DNA of 46,053 nucleotides from Weizmannia acidilactici (GCF_008974225.1 NZ_BKZR01000030.1:1-46053), one strand, 5' to 3'; counted from the stretch's first letter, positions 21,834 to 30,880 are shown. Translations and numbers: made by a program. Notes: a model not told the origin generated them from the sequence alone.

Positions 21834-23777
21834 GTGAAACTAAGTGATTTTTTCGTCACCGGTGAACCGGCCATATACGCTGCCGAAGTCGGTATCGTAC
21901 TCGGTATAATCGCTGTCGTCTTTTCATTGACCTATTTCAAAAAATGGAAATGGTTATGGAAAGAATGGCTGACGACCGTTGACCATAAAAAAATCGGAAT
22001 TATGTACATTATCGTTGCTATTTTGATGTTATTCCGCGGCGGCGTCGATGCTTTAATGATGAGAACACAGCTAGCGCTGCCGAACCAGCATTTATTGGAC
22101 GCTAACCACTACGACGGGATTTTTACAACACACGGCGTAGTCATGATCTTATTTATGGCGATGCCGTTCCTGTTTGGGTTAATCAACATTGTCGTTCCAT
22201 TGCAAATCGGGGCGCGCGATGTCGCCTTCCCGCTTTTGAACGCATTCAGCTTCTGGGCAATGGTTGCCGGGGCGGCGCTGTTTAATATTTCATTTATCAT
22301 CGGGGGTTCGCCTACTGCCGGCTGGACGAGTTATTTCCCGCTTGCCGGTACCGAATTTACAAAAGGCGTGGGAAATAACTATTATGCGCTTGGCCTGCAG
22401 CTCTCCGGGATCGGGACGCTGGCAACAGCCGTTAACTTCATTGTCACGATCCTTAAGATGCGGGCACCGGGCATGACACTGATGAAAATGCCGATGTTTG
22501 CCTGGTCTACTTTAATTACATTTATTATCGTACTTTTCGCTTTCCCTGTATTGACAGTGGCATTGGCTGAAATCACGTTTGACCGCACATTCGGCGCCCA
22601 CTTCTTTACAATGGGGTCAGGCGGTAGCCCGATGCTTTGGGCAAACTTGTTCTGGATCTGGGGCCACCCGGAAGTGTATATTGTATTGCTTCCGTCTCTT
22701 GGCATTTATTCGGAAATCATCACAACATTCTCGGGAAAACGGCTTTTCGGTTATACTTCAATGGTTGTCGCCATGGCCGGGATTGCGTTCTTCAGCTATT
22801 TCACATGGGTCCACCACTTCTTTACAATGGGGAACACATCGGCCGTTAACTCGTTCTTCTCGATTTCAACGATGATTATCGCGATTCCGACAGGTGTCAA
22901 ATTATTCAACGAAATCTTTACGATGTACAAAGGGAAAATCAGGTTGACGACACCAATGCTGTGGTCGCTTGCCTTCATCCCGACGTTCCTGATCGGCGGG
23001 GTTACGGGCGTTATGCTTTCGATGGCAGCAGCAGACTACCAATACCATAATTCGTATTTCCTGATTGCCCACTTCCATTACACGTTGATTCCGGCAGTCG
23101 CCTATGCTTGTTTTGCAGGGCTCCACTACTGGTATCCGAAAATGTTCGGCTACATGCTGAATGAAAAACTCGGAAAAATTACGTTCTGGTTGTGGATGGT
23201 CGGCTTTAACGTTTGCTTCCTTCCGCAGTACTTTGTCGGGCTCGACGGAATGGCACGCCGGATGTACACTTATGAAGCAGGGCTCGGATGGACCGGTTGG
23301 AACTTCACCTCTACAGTCGGTGCTTACATCATGGGCGTTGCCTTTCTCGTACTCGCTTGGAACATTGTTTACAGCATTAAGCACGGCAAACGCGATACGA
23401 CCGGCGACCCATGGGACGGCCGAACACTCGAATGGGCAACCCATACGCCTGTCCCGGTTTACAACTTTGCAAAACAACCGATCGTTTCGACGATTGACGC
23501 TTATGCTGAATACAAAGAAAACGGAACACCTATTTTTAAAGATGATGACATCCGCCCGATCCATATGCCGAGCAACTCGGCAATGCCGTTCTTCTCTGCA
23601 GTCGGTATGGGGCTTGCAGGATTCGGGTTGGTTTGGTCGTGGTGGTGGCTTGCCATCATTGGCGGTCTCATCTTCCTCGGTTGCCTGGCCTGGAGATCGT
23701 TTGACCCGGATAAAGGCTATCATATCGGCGTAGATGAAATTAGACGCACTGAAAATGCAGCAGGGGGGTTAAAATGA
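21834..23777 (+). CDS. qoxB: Cytochrome aa3 quinol oxidase subunit I
   Basis: 647 residues, the catalytic heme-copper subunit with about 15 TM helices. Visible features: the low-spin heme ligand region in GIFTTHGVVMILFMAMPF, the CuB/cross-linked Tyr motif WIWGHPEVYIVLLP, the CuB histidines in WVHHFFTMG, and the heme ligand pair in LIAHFHYTLIP. The proton-channel region around LINIVVPLQIGARDVAFPLLN is intact. It starts at GTG 21834 after AGGAGG. It overlaps qoxC by four bases. Confidence 0.97.
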   Translation: MKLSDFFVTGEPAIYAAEVGIVLGIIAVVFSLTYFKKWKWLWKEWLTTVDHKKIGIMYIIVAILMLFRGGVDALMMRTQLALPNQHLLDANHYDGIFTTHGVVMILFMAMPFLFGLINIVVPLQIGARDVAFPLLNAFSFWAMVAGAALFNISFIIGGSPTAGWTSYFPLAGTEFTKGVGNNYYALGLQLSGIGTLATAVNFIVTILKMRAPGMTLMKMPMFAWSTLITFIIVLFAFPVLTVALAEITFDRTFGAHFFTMGSGGSPMLWANLFWIWGHPEVYIVLLPSLGIYSEIITTFSGKRLFGYTSMVVAMAGIAFFSYFTWVHHFFTMGNTSAVNSFFSISTMIIAIPTGVKLFNEIFTMYKGKIRLTTPMLWSLAFIPTFLIGGVTGVMLSMAAADYQYHNSYFLIAHFHYTLIPAVAYACFAGLHYWYPKMFGYMLNEKLGKITFWLWMVGFNVCFLPQYFVGLDGMARRMYTYEAGLGWTGWNFTSTVGAYIMGVAFLVLAWNIVYSIKHGKRDTTGDPWDGRTLEWATHTPVPVYNFAKQPIVSTIDAYAEYKENGTPIFKDDDIRPIHMPSNSAMPFFSAVGMGLAGFGLVWSWWWLAIIGGLIFLGCLAWRSFDPDKGYHIGVDEIRRTENAAGGLK

Positions 23778-24385
23778 TGAGCGGTGAACATTTGGATACA
23801 TCATTGCCACTTGAATACCAGCGGAATCAGGACCGCCTCACGATCTTTGGTTTCTGGGTCTTCCTGGCAGCTGAAATCACGCTGTTTGCGACTCTGTTTG
23901 CAACGTACTTTACGCTTCAGCACCAAACGGCAAACGGGCCGGTACAACAGGACATCTTTGAACTCAAAGGTGTCCTGATTGAGACCTTTATCTTGTTAAC
24001 GAGTAGCTTCACTTGCGGGATTGCCGTTTTTAATATGCGGAACAAAAATAAAAATGCGATGCTTGGCTGGTTTATTGTGACGCTGCTGTTGGGCGCGGCA
24101 TTTGTTGGTTTTGAAATCAATGAATTCATCACTTATGTCCATGATGGTGCAACGTTGCCGACGAGCGCATTCCTTTCTGCTTTCTATGTATTGCTCGGGA
24201 CGCACGGATGCCACGTTTCTTTCGGGATTTTGTGGGGAATTTCAATTATCACGCAGTTGATTCGGCGCGGGTTAAACCCAGTGGGTGCACGTAAATTCTT
24301 TGTCATCAGTATTTACTGGCACTTCCTGGATGTTGTCTGGATCTTCATCTTCACATTTGTTTATTTAGGAGGGTTGATGAAATAA
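23774..24385 (+). CDS. qoxC: Cytochrome aa3 quinol oxidase subunit III
   Basis: 203 residues with five TM helices. Signatures include RLTIFGFWVFLAAEITLFATLFATYFTL, SAFYVLLGTHGCHVSFGILWG and the C-terminal FFVISIYWHFLDVVWIFIFTFVYLGG. It supports assembly and stability of the oxidase core. The start overlaps the qoxB stop (ATGATGA; ATG 23777 is an alternative), and the stop TAATG overlaps qoxD, showing a tightly coupled operon. Confidence 0.95.
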   Translation: MMSGEHLDTSLPLEYQRNQDRLTIFGFWVFLAAEITLFATLFATYFTLQHQTANGPVQQDIFELKGVLIETFILLTSSFTCGIAVFNMRNKNKNAMLGWFIVTLLLGAAFVGFEINEFITYVHDGATLPTSAFLSAFYVLLGTHGCHVSFGILWGISIITQLIRRGLNPVGARKFFVISIYWHFLDVVWIFIFTFVYLGGLMK

Positions 24386-24669
24386 TGGAGCACCATTCCA
24401 AGTATCCAATCGGGCACATTATCGGCTTTCTGCTTTCGATCGTTTTAACCCTTGTGGCTTTATATGTTGCCCTGTACACCAACCTGTCCAAAACGGTGAT
24501 CATCTGGACAATCGGCTTTTTTGCCTTCCTCCAGGCCGGTGTGCAGCTGTTCATGTTCATGCACGTAAAAGAAGGGGAAAACGGCAAAATCAATGTCAGC
24601 AACATGATCTACAGCATCATCATTGCCATTGTCGTTGTATATGGAACAATCTGGGTTATGCATTATTAA
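24385..24669 (+). CDS. qoxD: Cytochrome aa3 quinol oxidase subunit IV
   Basis: 94 residues, three TM helices (IGHIIGFLLSIVLTLVALYVAL; VIIWTIGFFAFLQAGVQLFMFMHV; MIYSIIIAIVVVYGTIWVMHY), the usual length and pattern of the small prokaryotic cytochrome oxidase subunit IV. Last gene of qoxABCD, followed by a terminator. Confidence 0.94.
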   Translation: MEHHSKYPIGHIIGFLLSIVLTLVALYVALYTNLSKTVIIWTIGFFAFLQAGVQLFMFMHVKEGENGKINVSNMIYSIIIAIVVVYGTIWVMHY

Positions 24670-24673
24670 TCCA

Positions 24674-24712
24674 AAAAAATCCTGCATCCTCAAAGGGTGC
24701 AGGATTTTTTTG
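24674..24712 (+). terminator. Terminator of qoxABCD
   Basis: AAAATCCTGCA...TGCAGGATTTTTTT with inner TCCT/AGGG pairing. Confidence 0.88.
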
Positions 24713-24754
24713 CCTACGGATCTGCTTCTCTGATCAATTGTAATCTGCGTATTT

Positions 24755-25498
24755 TTACTGTGCCGTATAGCCGCCATCAACCAGCAAGGAGATACCCGTG
24801 ACAAAATCGTTTTCGCACAGGAACACGATCGCATGGGCGACTTCTTCCGGCCTGCCGAGCCTGCCGATCGGATGCCTTGTGACTAAGCCGTCATAAAAGT
24901 CCCCGAGCGCTTCTTTATTCACCATGCCGGTTTCCACATACCCCGGGCAAACCGCATTTACACGAATTCCTTTTGAGGCATATTCCAGCGCCAGCGATTT
25001 TGTCATCAATTTTACGGCGCCTTTGCTTGCGTTATAGGCAAAAGCCCCGGGTTCGCCGACATGGCCCAAAATGGATGCTGTATTGACAATACAGCCCTCG
25101 CCAGTTTTCAGCATTTCGCGGATGGCATATTTCGATCCGAAAAATACGCCGTTTTGGTTTACGGAGATGACTTTATTGTAATCTTCAAAACTGAGTTCAT
25201 GTGTTACCGCCAATGTGCCGACGCCGGCATTATTGACCATTATATCGAGCCTGCCGTATTTTTTAACGGTTTCCGCAACAAGATTTTGAACCGACTTTTC
25301 ATCCGAGACGTCCGCGCGTATGAATACAACGTCAACTCCGTTTTCTTTCAGTTCTTTTTCAACGGCTTTTCCGCCTTCTTCATTATAGTCGGAAATCACC
25401 ACTTTAGCCCCTTTTCCGATAAGCGCTTTCACAGTTGCAAGCCCGATTCCGGAGGCGCCGCCTGTAACAATTGCAATTTTATTTTCTAAATTTGCCAT
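24755..25498 (-). CDS. Short-chain dehydrogenase/reductase
   Basis: 247 residues, a classical SDR with an NAD(P)-binding Rossmann fold. Cofactor motif TGGASGIG (residues 12-19), the NNAG motif in DIMVNNAGVG, the catalytic Ser in VNTASILGHVG and YxxxK in AFAYNASKGAVK are present, with C-terminal VDGGYTAQ. Asp at the end of strand 2 (VVISDYNEEG) suggests NAD preference. Substrate cannot be assigned; glucose 1-dehydrogenase, butanediol dehydrogenase and 3-oxoacyl-ACP reductase homologues look alike. GGGAGGGG precedes the ATG. The promoter carries a cre, so glucose probably represses it. Confidence 0.9.
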   Translation of the reverse strand: MANLENKIAIVTGGASGIGLATVKALIGKGAKVVISDYNEEGGKAVEKELKENGVDVVFIRADVSDEKSVQNLVAETVKKYGRLDIMVNNAGVGTLAVTHELSFEDYNKVISVNQNGVFFGSKYAIREMLKTGEGCIVNTASILGHVGEPGAFAYNASKGAVKLMTKSLALEYASKGIRVNAVCPGYVETGMVNKEALGDFYDGLVTRHPIGRLGRPEEVAHAIVFLCENDFVTGISLLVDGGYTAQ

Positions 25499-25545
25499 CC
25501 AAATCCCCTCCCGGATTCATAAAGCCTATTTATTGTACTGTTTTT

Positions 25546-25575
25546 ACTATACTCCCGTTTTGTAAGCGTTGTCAA
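25546..25575 (-). promoter_or_regulatory. SDR promoter with overlapping cre
   Basis: Minus strand TTGACA (25570-25575), 18-bp spacer, TATAGT (25546-25551). A cre-like sequence (25561-25574, TGTAAGCGTTGTCA on plus) matches the CcpA consensus with one mismatch and covers the -35 and spacer. Confidence 0.7.
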
Positions 25576-25717
25576 TTTTATTTACCAGATTGTAAGAATT
25601 TTTTCAACTCTTTTTTGCCGCAAAGGATTGGAGAATATATTAATAACACGAACACGGATCTGTCCCAAAAACCCCGTTTTGCGCAATTATTTTTAATGGC
25701 CATTTTGACTTTCCACT

Positions 25718-25869
25718 CGAAACGGTCTTTAGAAGCTTTGTAAGAACCACTTTGAAACTATTCGTCCTTCGAAACGGGCCTTAGAAGTTATAAAGACGAC
25801 TTTCAAACGATTTTTCTCTTTGAAAAAGGTCTGTGCCAAAAGCAAGTTTGCCGGCTTTTGGCGCAGACC
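25718..25869. repeat. 52-bp tandem repeat plus terminator hairpin
   Basis: Two diverged units starting CGAAACGG at 25718 and 25770 (period 52), with a partial third at about 25821, run into the inverted repeat GGTCTGTGCCAAAAGC/GCTTTTGGCGCAGACC (25828-25843, 25854-25869). On the minus strand the hairpin is followed by TTTTT and probably terminates tagH. A related element lies at 42569-42690. Confidence 0.55.
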
Positions 25870-25880
25870 CTTTTTGTCTT

Positions 25881-26693
25881 TTATTCCGCAACTTTTTCTT
25901 TTCTTTCTTTGCTTCGTTTTTCGAGCACCATCTTTTTGAAATTTTTCTGCTTTTCTTTCGGCCAGGATTTGAATTCTTTCAGGAACTTCTCGTAATTTGG
26001 CAGCACCTCATCAATCGGTCCGTATTGCTTGATTTCCCCGGCCTCGAGCCACATCGCCTTTTTACAGAATTTTTTCACCTGGCCCATGGAGTGGCTGATG
26101 AAAAAAATGGTTTTTCCCGCTTCTTTAAATTCATTCATCTTATCAAAACATTTATCCGCAAAAGTCTGGTCCCCGACAGACAGCGCTTCATCAATCACCA
26201 GTATATCAGGATCCACATTAACGGAAATTGCAAAACCGAGCCTTGACTTCATCCCGCTCGAATATTTTTTTACAGGCTGTTCAATGAATTGCCCAATATC
26301 CGCAAATTCAATAATTTGAGGCGTAAGCTCTTTAATTTGCTTTTTTGTAAAACCGAGCATTAAACATTTCAACTCAATGTTTTCCAATCCGGTCAATTCA
26401 TTATTCAGGCCCGAATTGATGGCAATAAGCGATGTTTCGCCGTTTAATTCGATCGTACCCGTCGTAGGCGGTATAATGCCGGTAATCAAATTGGACAAGG
26501 TCGACTTACCGGCGCCGTTTACCCCGACAACGCCGATCACATCGCCTGCGCTTGCTTCAAACGTAATATTTTGCAGCGCATAAAAGTCATCGCCGTATCC
26601 GCCGGGCAAAATAATATCCAGTATTTTTTCCGAATTGTTCCGGTACATCTTATACCTTTTCGAAACTTGATGGAATCTGACAGATATACTCAT
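25881..26693 (-). CDS. tagH: Teichoic acid export ATP-binding protein
   Basis: 270 residues, the ATPase of the TagGH ABC exporter that moves lipid-linked wall teichoic acid across the membrane. Walker A is GVNGAGKST, the signature is KKYSSGMKSRLG, Walker B is ILVIDEALSVGD and the H-loop is in FFISHS. The N-terminal YKMYRNNSEKILDIILPGGYGDDFYAL is typical of polysaccharide-export ATPases. It ends after a Lys-rich tail (KSKERKEK-like) and lacks the long C-terminal extension of B. subtilis TagH (about 527 aa), resembling the ~264-residue staphylococcal form. The tagG permease, normally adjacent, is not in this window. Confidence 0.88.
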   Translation of the reverse strand: MSISVRFHQVSKRYKMYRNNSEKILDIILPGGYGDDFYALQNITFEASAGDVIGVVGVNGAGKSTLSNLITGIIPPTTGTIELNGETSLIAINSGLNNELTGLENIELKCLMLGFTKKQIKELTPQIIEFADIGQFIEQPVKKYSSGMKSRLGFAISVNVDPDILVIDEALSVGDQTFADKCFDKMNEFKEAGKTIFFISHSMGQVKKFCKKAMWLEAGEIKQYGPIDEVLPNYEKFLKEFKSWPKEKQKNFKKMVLEKRSKERKEKVAE

Positions 26694-26735
26694 ATATAAG
26701 AACTCCCTGTGTTCATTTATGTCATGATTTAATTA

Positions 26736-26766
26736 TTATACCGAATAGGCCGCCGTTCGTTAAGGG
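26736..26766 (-). promoter_or_regulatory. Promoter of tagH
   Basis: Minus strand TTAACG, 17-bp spacer, perfect TATAAT (about 26736-26741), within the 89-bp gap between tagH and the VanZ-like gene. Confidence 0.5.
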
Positions 26767-26782
26767 CAAAACATCGGAAACG

Positions 26783-27274
26783 TCATTTGGTTCCCCTTGC
26801 ACGGGCAATCCCCACAAACAGGCAAATGCCGGCTAAAATTCCGAAACTGTCAAAAGTGACCACATCAATAAAATGCCCTGTTCTGCCGCTGATAAACGTC
26901 TGGTGCCATTCATCGAGATTGGCGTATATGAAGCTTGCCAAAAATCCGGCCGGAACCGCATAACGGGTGGGAACGGACGCCATGCGGAGCGTGAAAAGGA
27001 CGAGCAAAGTTAAAACCATGTATTCCATTACATGGCATGCTTTCCGGATCCAGAATTCGATAAAATCATACGGCAGCGTAGACGTCACAAGCGCGCCGCC
27101 GTAGTAAAACTCCACTTTCGGCAATGAACCTGCATTCAAATGGATCAGCTTTTCCAATTCCGGGCGCATGTCCTGCTCCTTATAAGGCTGGTTTGAAAAA
27201 GCGAACATAACCGCCATAAACAGGATGCTCAAAACCGCAAACAGCACGGCGTTTTGTTTTTTCTTCATGAGCAA
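26783..27274 (-). CDS. VanZ-like family membrane protein
   Basis: 163 residues with four hydrophobic segments (about 8-28, 83-101, 107-123, 140-160). The VanZ signature WHQTFISGRTGHFIDVVTFDSFGILAG is clear, as is RKACHVMEYMVLTLL. VanZ proteins act at the cell envelope and can lower glycopeptide (teicoplanin) binding; the molecular role is not settled. The start is TTG 27274 with GAGGGAGGG eight bases upstream; ATG 27268 is an alternative at less favourable spacing. Confidence 0.85.
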   Translation of the reverse strand: MLMKKKQNAVLFAVLSILFMAVMFAFSNQPYKEQDMRPELEKLIHLNAGSLPKVEFYYGGALVTSTLPYDFIEFWIRKACHVMEYMVLTLLVLFTLRMASVPTRYAVPAGFLASFIYANLDEWHQTFISGRTGHFIDVVTFDSFGILAGICLFVGIARARGTK

Positions 27275-27509
27275 TGCTAAAACCCTCCCTCTTCGCTTCT
27301 TCCATTGTACATGAGCGAAAGGAATGTTGCACCCCTTTTGGGATTTTTGTATGTGTCAATTTTTTCTCGGCAGGGTTTATAATGTCGGGTATTTCAAGGC
27401 ACTCTTTTTGTACACTTAGATTACCGCGCTTTGCTTGCTTTCCTGGATAAGCTGTGTCCTTTGATTTTTAAAAATGAAAGAATTGCAGAACTTTTCCCAG
27501 ACATTTTTA

Positions 27510-27541
27510 TGAAAAAAAGCCAAACCTTATCGGTCGGCTCT
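27510..27541 (-). terminator. Terminator of the amidase gene
   Basis: Minus strand AGCC-g-ACC ... GGT-tt-GGCT followed by seven T. Confidence 0.75.
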
Positions 27542-27551
27542 TAAAAATTGA

Positions 27552-28880
27552 TCAATTCTTTTTATAGTAATCGATAATGCCATCATAAATCGCCTGTGCA
27601 TTTTTTGACTGGTAAGTGGCGGAGGCCAGTTTTTTGAGATCCGTACTGTTGGACAGGAAACCCAACTCTACCAAAATAGCAGGCATCGTGTTTTCGCGGA
27701 GGACGTGAAGATCCTTGTAAAAATATCCTCGATTTCCATAGCCGGAAGCGTAGCCCATTGCAGCTGCAACCCTTGCCTGCACATAAGAAGCCAGTTTGAT
27801 GCTGTTGGTAACGCGCGAAGCAGTACCGTTGTTGTTATTCGGGTAGAATGTTTCCACACCGTAAGCGGAGGAACTGCTGGAAGTATTGGAATGGATGCTG
27901 ATAAACAGATTTGCTTTTGCATTCTTCGCAATGGAAACGCGCTGCGAGAGGGCAGGATACGTATCACCGGTTCTCGTCATGACGGTTTTCAGCCCGCTGT
28001 TTTGCAGGAGCGATTGGACTTTTAACGCAACAGCCAAATTAATGGTTTTTTCATAGATTGTACTGCCGTTTAATTTGCCGCTGGCCCCCGGGTCGCTTCC
28101 CCCATGGCCGGCGTCGATGCAAATTGTCTTACCGTTCAGGTTAAGCAGATAACTGGCACTGACATAACCCTTGGCGGTTCCGTATGCCACATAGGCCCAA
28201 CCGTTGGAAACACTGTATACTTTCACTTTATCGCCGTAATACAATACTTTTAAAATCGTGCTGCCGCTGCCTGGGCTTTTTCTTAAATTTAAGGCGCTGG
28301 CCGTTACGACTTCATATTGATACGACGATGACCCTGTACTGGGCGTTGTGGAGCCCGTTGTGCCGGAAGAAGACGCCGTGCTGCCCGTCTTGGTATACTT
28401 TTTCAAATATTTCGAACTTGCGTAGCCTTTTTTGCTGCCGTATTGGATGTAGGCCCAACTGTTTTTAATAGAGTATACTGTAACTTTTGTCCCCTTTTTG
28501 AGCAAAGCTATGGTGCCGTAGTTTTTTCCCGGGCCTTTGCGCATGTAAAGGCTGGTGGCGGTTACGGTATATGTCCCGAGAGAAGCAGCGGCCACTTTTT
28601 TCAAATACTGGCTGCTTGCATAGCCTTTTTTGCCTCCGTATGATATGTAAGCCCAGCCGTTTTTGATAGAGTATACTGTGACTTTAGTCCCCTTCTTGAG
28701 CAAAGCTATGGAACTGTAGTTCTTGCTGGGGCCTTTCCTCATATACAGTGCTGTTGCCGTAACCTGGTATTGGCCGAGGGAAGTTGCCGCATAAGCGCGC
28801 TCGTTTGGCTGCGGCAGCGCACAGAGCGAAATGAGGAATGCAACGGCAGAGAGCAACAGTATTCTGCGTGCTTTGGCCAT
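27552..28880 (-). CDS. N-acetylmuramoyl-L-alanine amidase with three SH3b repeats
   Basis: 442 residues. A signal peptide (AKARRILLLSAVAFLISLCALPQ) is followed by three SH3b domains: about 36-97, 98-160 and 190-250. A Ser/Thr/Gly linker sits before the third. The C-terminal amidase_3 domain (about 255-440) has the zinc ligands and catalytic residues in CIDAGHGGSDPGASG, the Glu in GSTIYEKTINLAVALK, SIHSNTSSS and LVELGFLSN. It cleaves the amide between MurNAc and the stem peptide. SH3b 1 and 2 are nearly identical at DNA level. ATG 28880 is chosen over GTG 28895, which overlaps the GGGTGG RBS. Confidence 0.92.
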   Translation of the reverse strand: MAKARRILLLSAVAFLISLCALPQPNERAYAATSLGQYQVTATALYMRKGPSKNYSSIALLKKGTKVTVYSIKNGWAYISYGGKKGYASSQYLKKVAAASLGTYTVTATSLYMRKGPGKNYGTIALLKKGTKVTVYSIKNSWAYIQYGSKKGYASSKYLKKYTKTGSTASSSGTTGSTTPSTGSSSYQYEVVTASALNLRKSPGSGSTILKVLYYGDKVKVYSVSNGWAYVAYGTAKGYVSASYLLNLNGKTICIDAGHGGSDPGASGKLNGSTIYEKTINLAVALKVQSLLQNSGLKTVMTRTGDTYPALSQRVSIAKNAKANLFISIHSNTSSSSSAYGVETFYPNNNNGTASRVTNSIKLASYVQARVAAAMGYASGYGNRGYFYKDLHVLRENTMPAILVELGFLSNSTDLKKLASATYQSKNAQAIYDGIIDYYKKN

Positions 28881-29089
28881 CTTTTTTTCGACCACCCTTT
28901 CTTTTGTTCTCTATTGTTCTATCACGCTACCAGTTTATCACATGTTTTGATAGTTTTTGGCATAAAATATTCTATTTGTAGAACATTTTTCATATTTTTT
29001 CAAAATTAGGCACAGTGGCCTATTCTTTCTGCCAAAGCGTGTAACATTTTGCTGTTGGCACCTCCGTGGATTTTGCGGGAACGGAGCAC

Positions 29090-29130
29090 AAAAAAGGTGT
29101 CCCGGCCAGTAAAAGGATTTTGGGACACCT
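29090..29130 (-). terminator. Terminator of pgcA
   Basis: Minus strand AGGTGTCCC (29122-29130) and GGGACACCT (29095-29103) with a TTTTTT tail. The remaining 28881-29089 holds the amidase upstream region and no gene. Confidence 0.82.
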
Positions 29131-29137
29131 CGTTTTT

Positions 29138-30880
29138 TTAAAGCATTTCATTCACAAGGTTCATAACTTCATCGCTTAAACGTTTATTCAGTTTTTCGCT
29201 TGCATCGAGGGAATCGGCTTTGACGCCGAAGTAGAATTTCACTTTTGGTTCTGTTCCGGACGGGCGCATGCAGAACCACGAACCGTCTTCGAGGAAGAAT
29301 TTCAGCACATTCGATTTCGGCAGTTCAATCGCTGAAGTTTCCCCTGTTTGAATGTTCGTCCTTACTTGCGATTGGTAGTCTTCGAGCGCGGCCACCTGGA
29401 TGCCCGCCACTTCTTTTAACGGGTTGGCACGGAAATTGGCCAGGATTTCGGAGATTTTTTCCGATCCTTCTTTCCCTTTCAGTGTAAGGGAGGTCAAAGA
29501 TTCTTTATAATAGCCGTAGCGTTCGAAAATATCGAGCAGGCCTTCATACAAAGTTTTGCCCTGCGATTTATAGTAGGCGGCCACTTCCGCCGCAAATACT
29601 GCCGATTGGACGGCGTCTTTATCGCGGACAAAATCGCCGATTAAATAGCCGTAGCTTTCTTCGTAACCGAATAAGAAAGTGTGCGCGCCGATTTGTTCAA
29701 ATTCTTTAATTTTTTCGCCGATGAATTTAAAACCGGTCAATGTATCGATCGTAGGAATGCCGAAAGACTTTGCAATATCGCGTCCGATTTCCGAAGTCAC
29801 GATTGTTTTTACGACAACGCCGTTTTCCGGAAGCGTGCCCTGCCTTTGTTTTTGCGTCAGTAGATAATGCAGCATGAGCGCACCTGTCTGGTTCCCGGTC
29901 AAAACCTGGTACTTTCCTTCTTTATTTTTTACTGCGACGCCCAACCGGTCTGTGTCCGGGTCAGTGCCGAGTAAAAGGTCTGCGCCGCTTTCCTCCCCAT
30001 AGCGGATCGCCAGTTCAAATGCGGCATGTTCTTCCGGGTTTGGCGATACAACGGTTGAGAATTCGGAATCCGGCAGTTCCTGTTCTTTGACGACTGTCAC
30101 GTTTTTAAAGCCGAAGTTTTCAAGCCCGCGCCGAACCGGAAGATTGCCCGTCCCGTGGAGCGGCGTATAAACGATCTTAAATGAATCCGCCACCGAGTCG
30201 ATCACTTCTTTGTTTTGGCGGAGTTTGATGAGCTGTTCCTGGTACGCCTTGTCCACATTTTCGCCAATGTAAACGAGCAGGCCTTTTTCTACAAGTTCTT
30301 TTTCTTCTGCCACTTCAACAAGCAGCTCATTTTCGACGCGGTTCACGTAGCCGATCAGCTCGTCCGCTTCTTTCGGCGGCAACTGCCCGCCGTCCGGACC
30401 GTACACTTTATAGCCATTGTATTCTTTCGGGTTGTGGCTTGCCGTGATCACAACGCCGGCATAAGCATGCAAATAACGGACCGCAAACGATAACAGCGGC
30501 GTCGGATGGAGGGAGTCAAATAAATAAGTCTGAATGTCGTGCTTACCGAGCGTTTTCGCCGTTTCAAGCGCAAACTCCGGAGACTGCCGCCTTGAATCGT
30601 ACGCAATTGCAACGCCGCGCTTTTTGGCTTCTTCCCCCTGGTCCAAAATGAAATTCGCCAGCCCTTCAGATGCTTTGCGAACCGTGTAGATATTCATGCG
30701 GTTCGTGCCTGCGCCCAGTTCCCCGCGCATACCGCCCGTTCCGAATTCCAAATTTTTATAAAAACGGTCTTCCAAACTTTTCTCATCGCCGCTTACCTGG
30801 GACAATTCTTCTTTTAAGGAAGCATCCAACCCCGCAAAGCGGTTCCATTTCTCATAAGAAGTTTTCCAATCTGTACTCAT
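29138..30880 (-). CDS. pgcA: Alpha-phosphoglucomutase
   Basis: 580 residues, usual length for bacillary PgcA. It interconverts glucose 6-phosphate and glucose 1-phosphate, the precursor of UDP-glucose for glycosylated teichoic acids, glycolipids and, through TuaD, UDP-glucuronate. The catalytic serine loop is VITASHNPKEYNGYK, the metal loop is LLGTDPDTDRLG, the sugar loop is FGYEESYGYL and the phosphate loop is MRPSGTEPKVKFY. AGGAGG precedes the ATG. It lies just downstream of the tua cluster, in line with a supply role, but has its own terminator. Confidence 0.96.
   Translation of the reverse strand: MSTDWKTSYEKWNRFAGLDASLKEELSQVSGDEKSLEDRFYKNLEFGTGGMRGELGAGTNRMNIYTVRKASEGLANFILDQGEEAKKRGVAIAYDSRRQSPEFALETAKTLGKHDIQTYLFDSLHPTPLLSFAVRYLHAYAGVVITASHNPKEYNGYKVYGPDGGQLPPKEADELIGYVNRVENELLVEVAEEKELVEKGLLVYIGENVDKAYQEQLIKLRQNKEVIDSVADSFKIVYTPLHGTGNLPVRRGLENFGFKNVTVVKEQELPDSEFSTVVSPNPEEHAAFELAIRYGEESGADLLLGTDPDTDRLGVAVKNKEGKYQVLTGNQTGALMLHYLLTQKQRQGTLPENGVVVKTIVTSEIGRDIAKSFGIPTIDTLTGFKFIGEKIKEFEQIGAHTFLFGYEESYGYLIGDFVRDKDAVQSAVFAAEVAAYYKSQGKTLYEGLLDIFERYGYYKESLTSLTLKGKEGSEKISEILANFRANPLKEVAGIQVAALEDYQSQVRTNIQTGETSAIELPKSNVLKFFLEDGSWFCMRPSGTEPKVKFYFGVKADSLDASEKLNKRLSDEVMNLVNEML

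Noticed and set aside
22902..23723. 273-codon minus-strand frame inside qoxB
   Set aside because: Shadow of a highly conserved membrane protein gene; composition is Arg/Cys-rich and unlike a real protein.
20881..24669. Cytochrome c oxidase (ctaCDEF) assignment
   Set aside because: Subunit II lacks the CuA-binding cysteines and the subunit order and lengths match the quinol oxidase qoxABCD.
25718..25869. CRISPR-like array
   Set aside because: Units are adjacent and diverged, with no spacers and no cas genes; a tandem repeat plus terminator is the better description.
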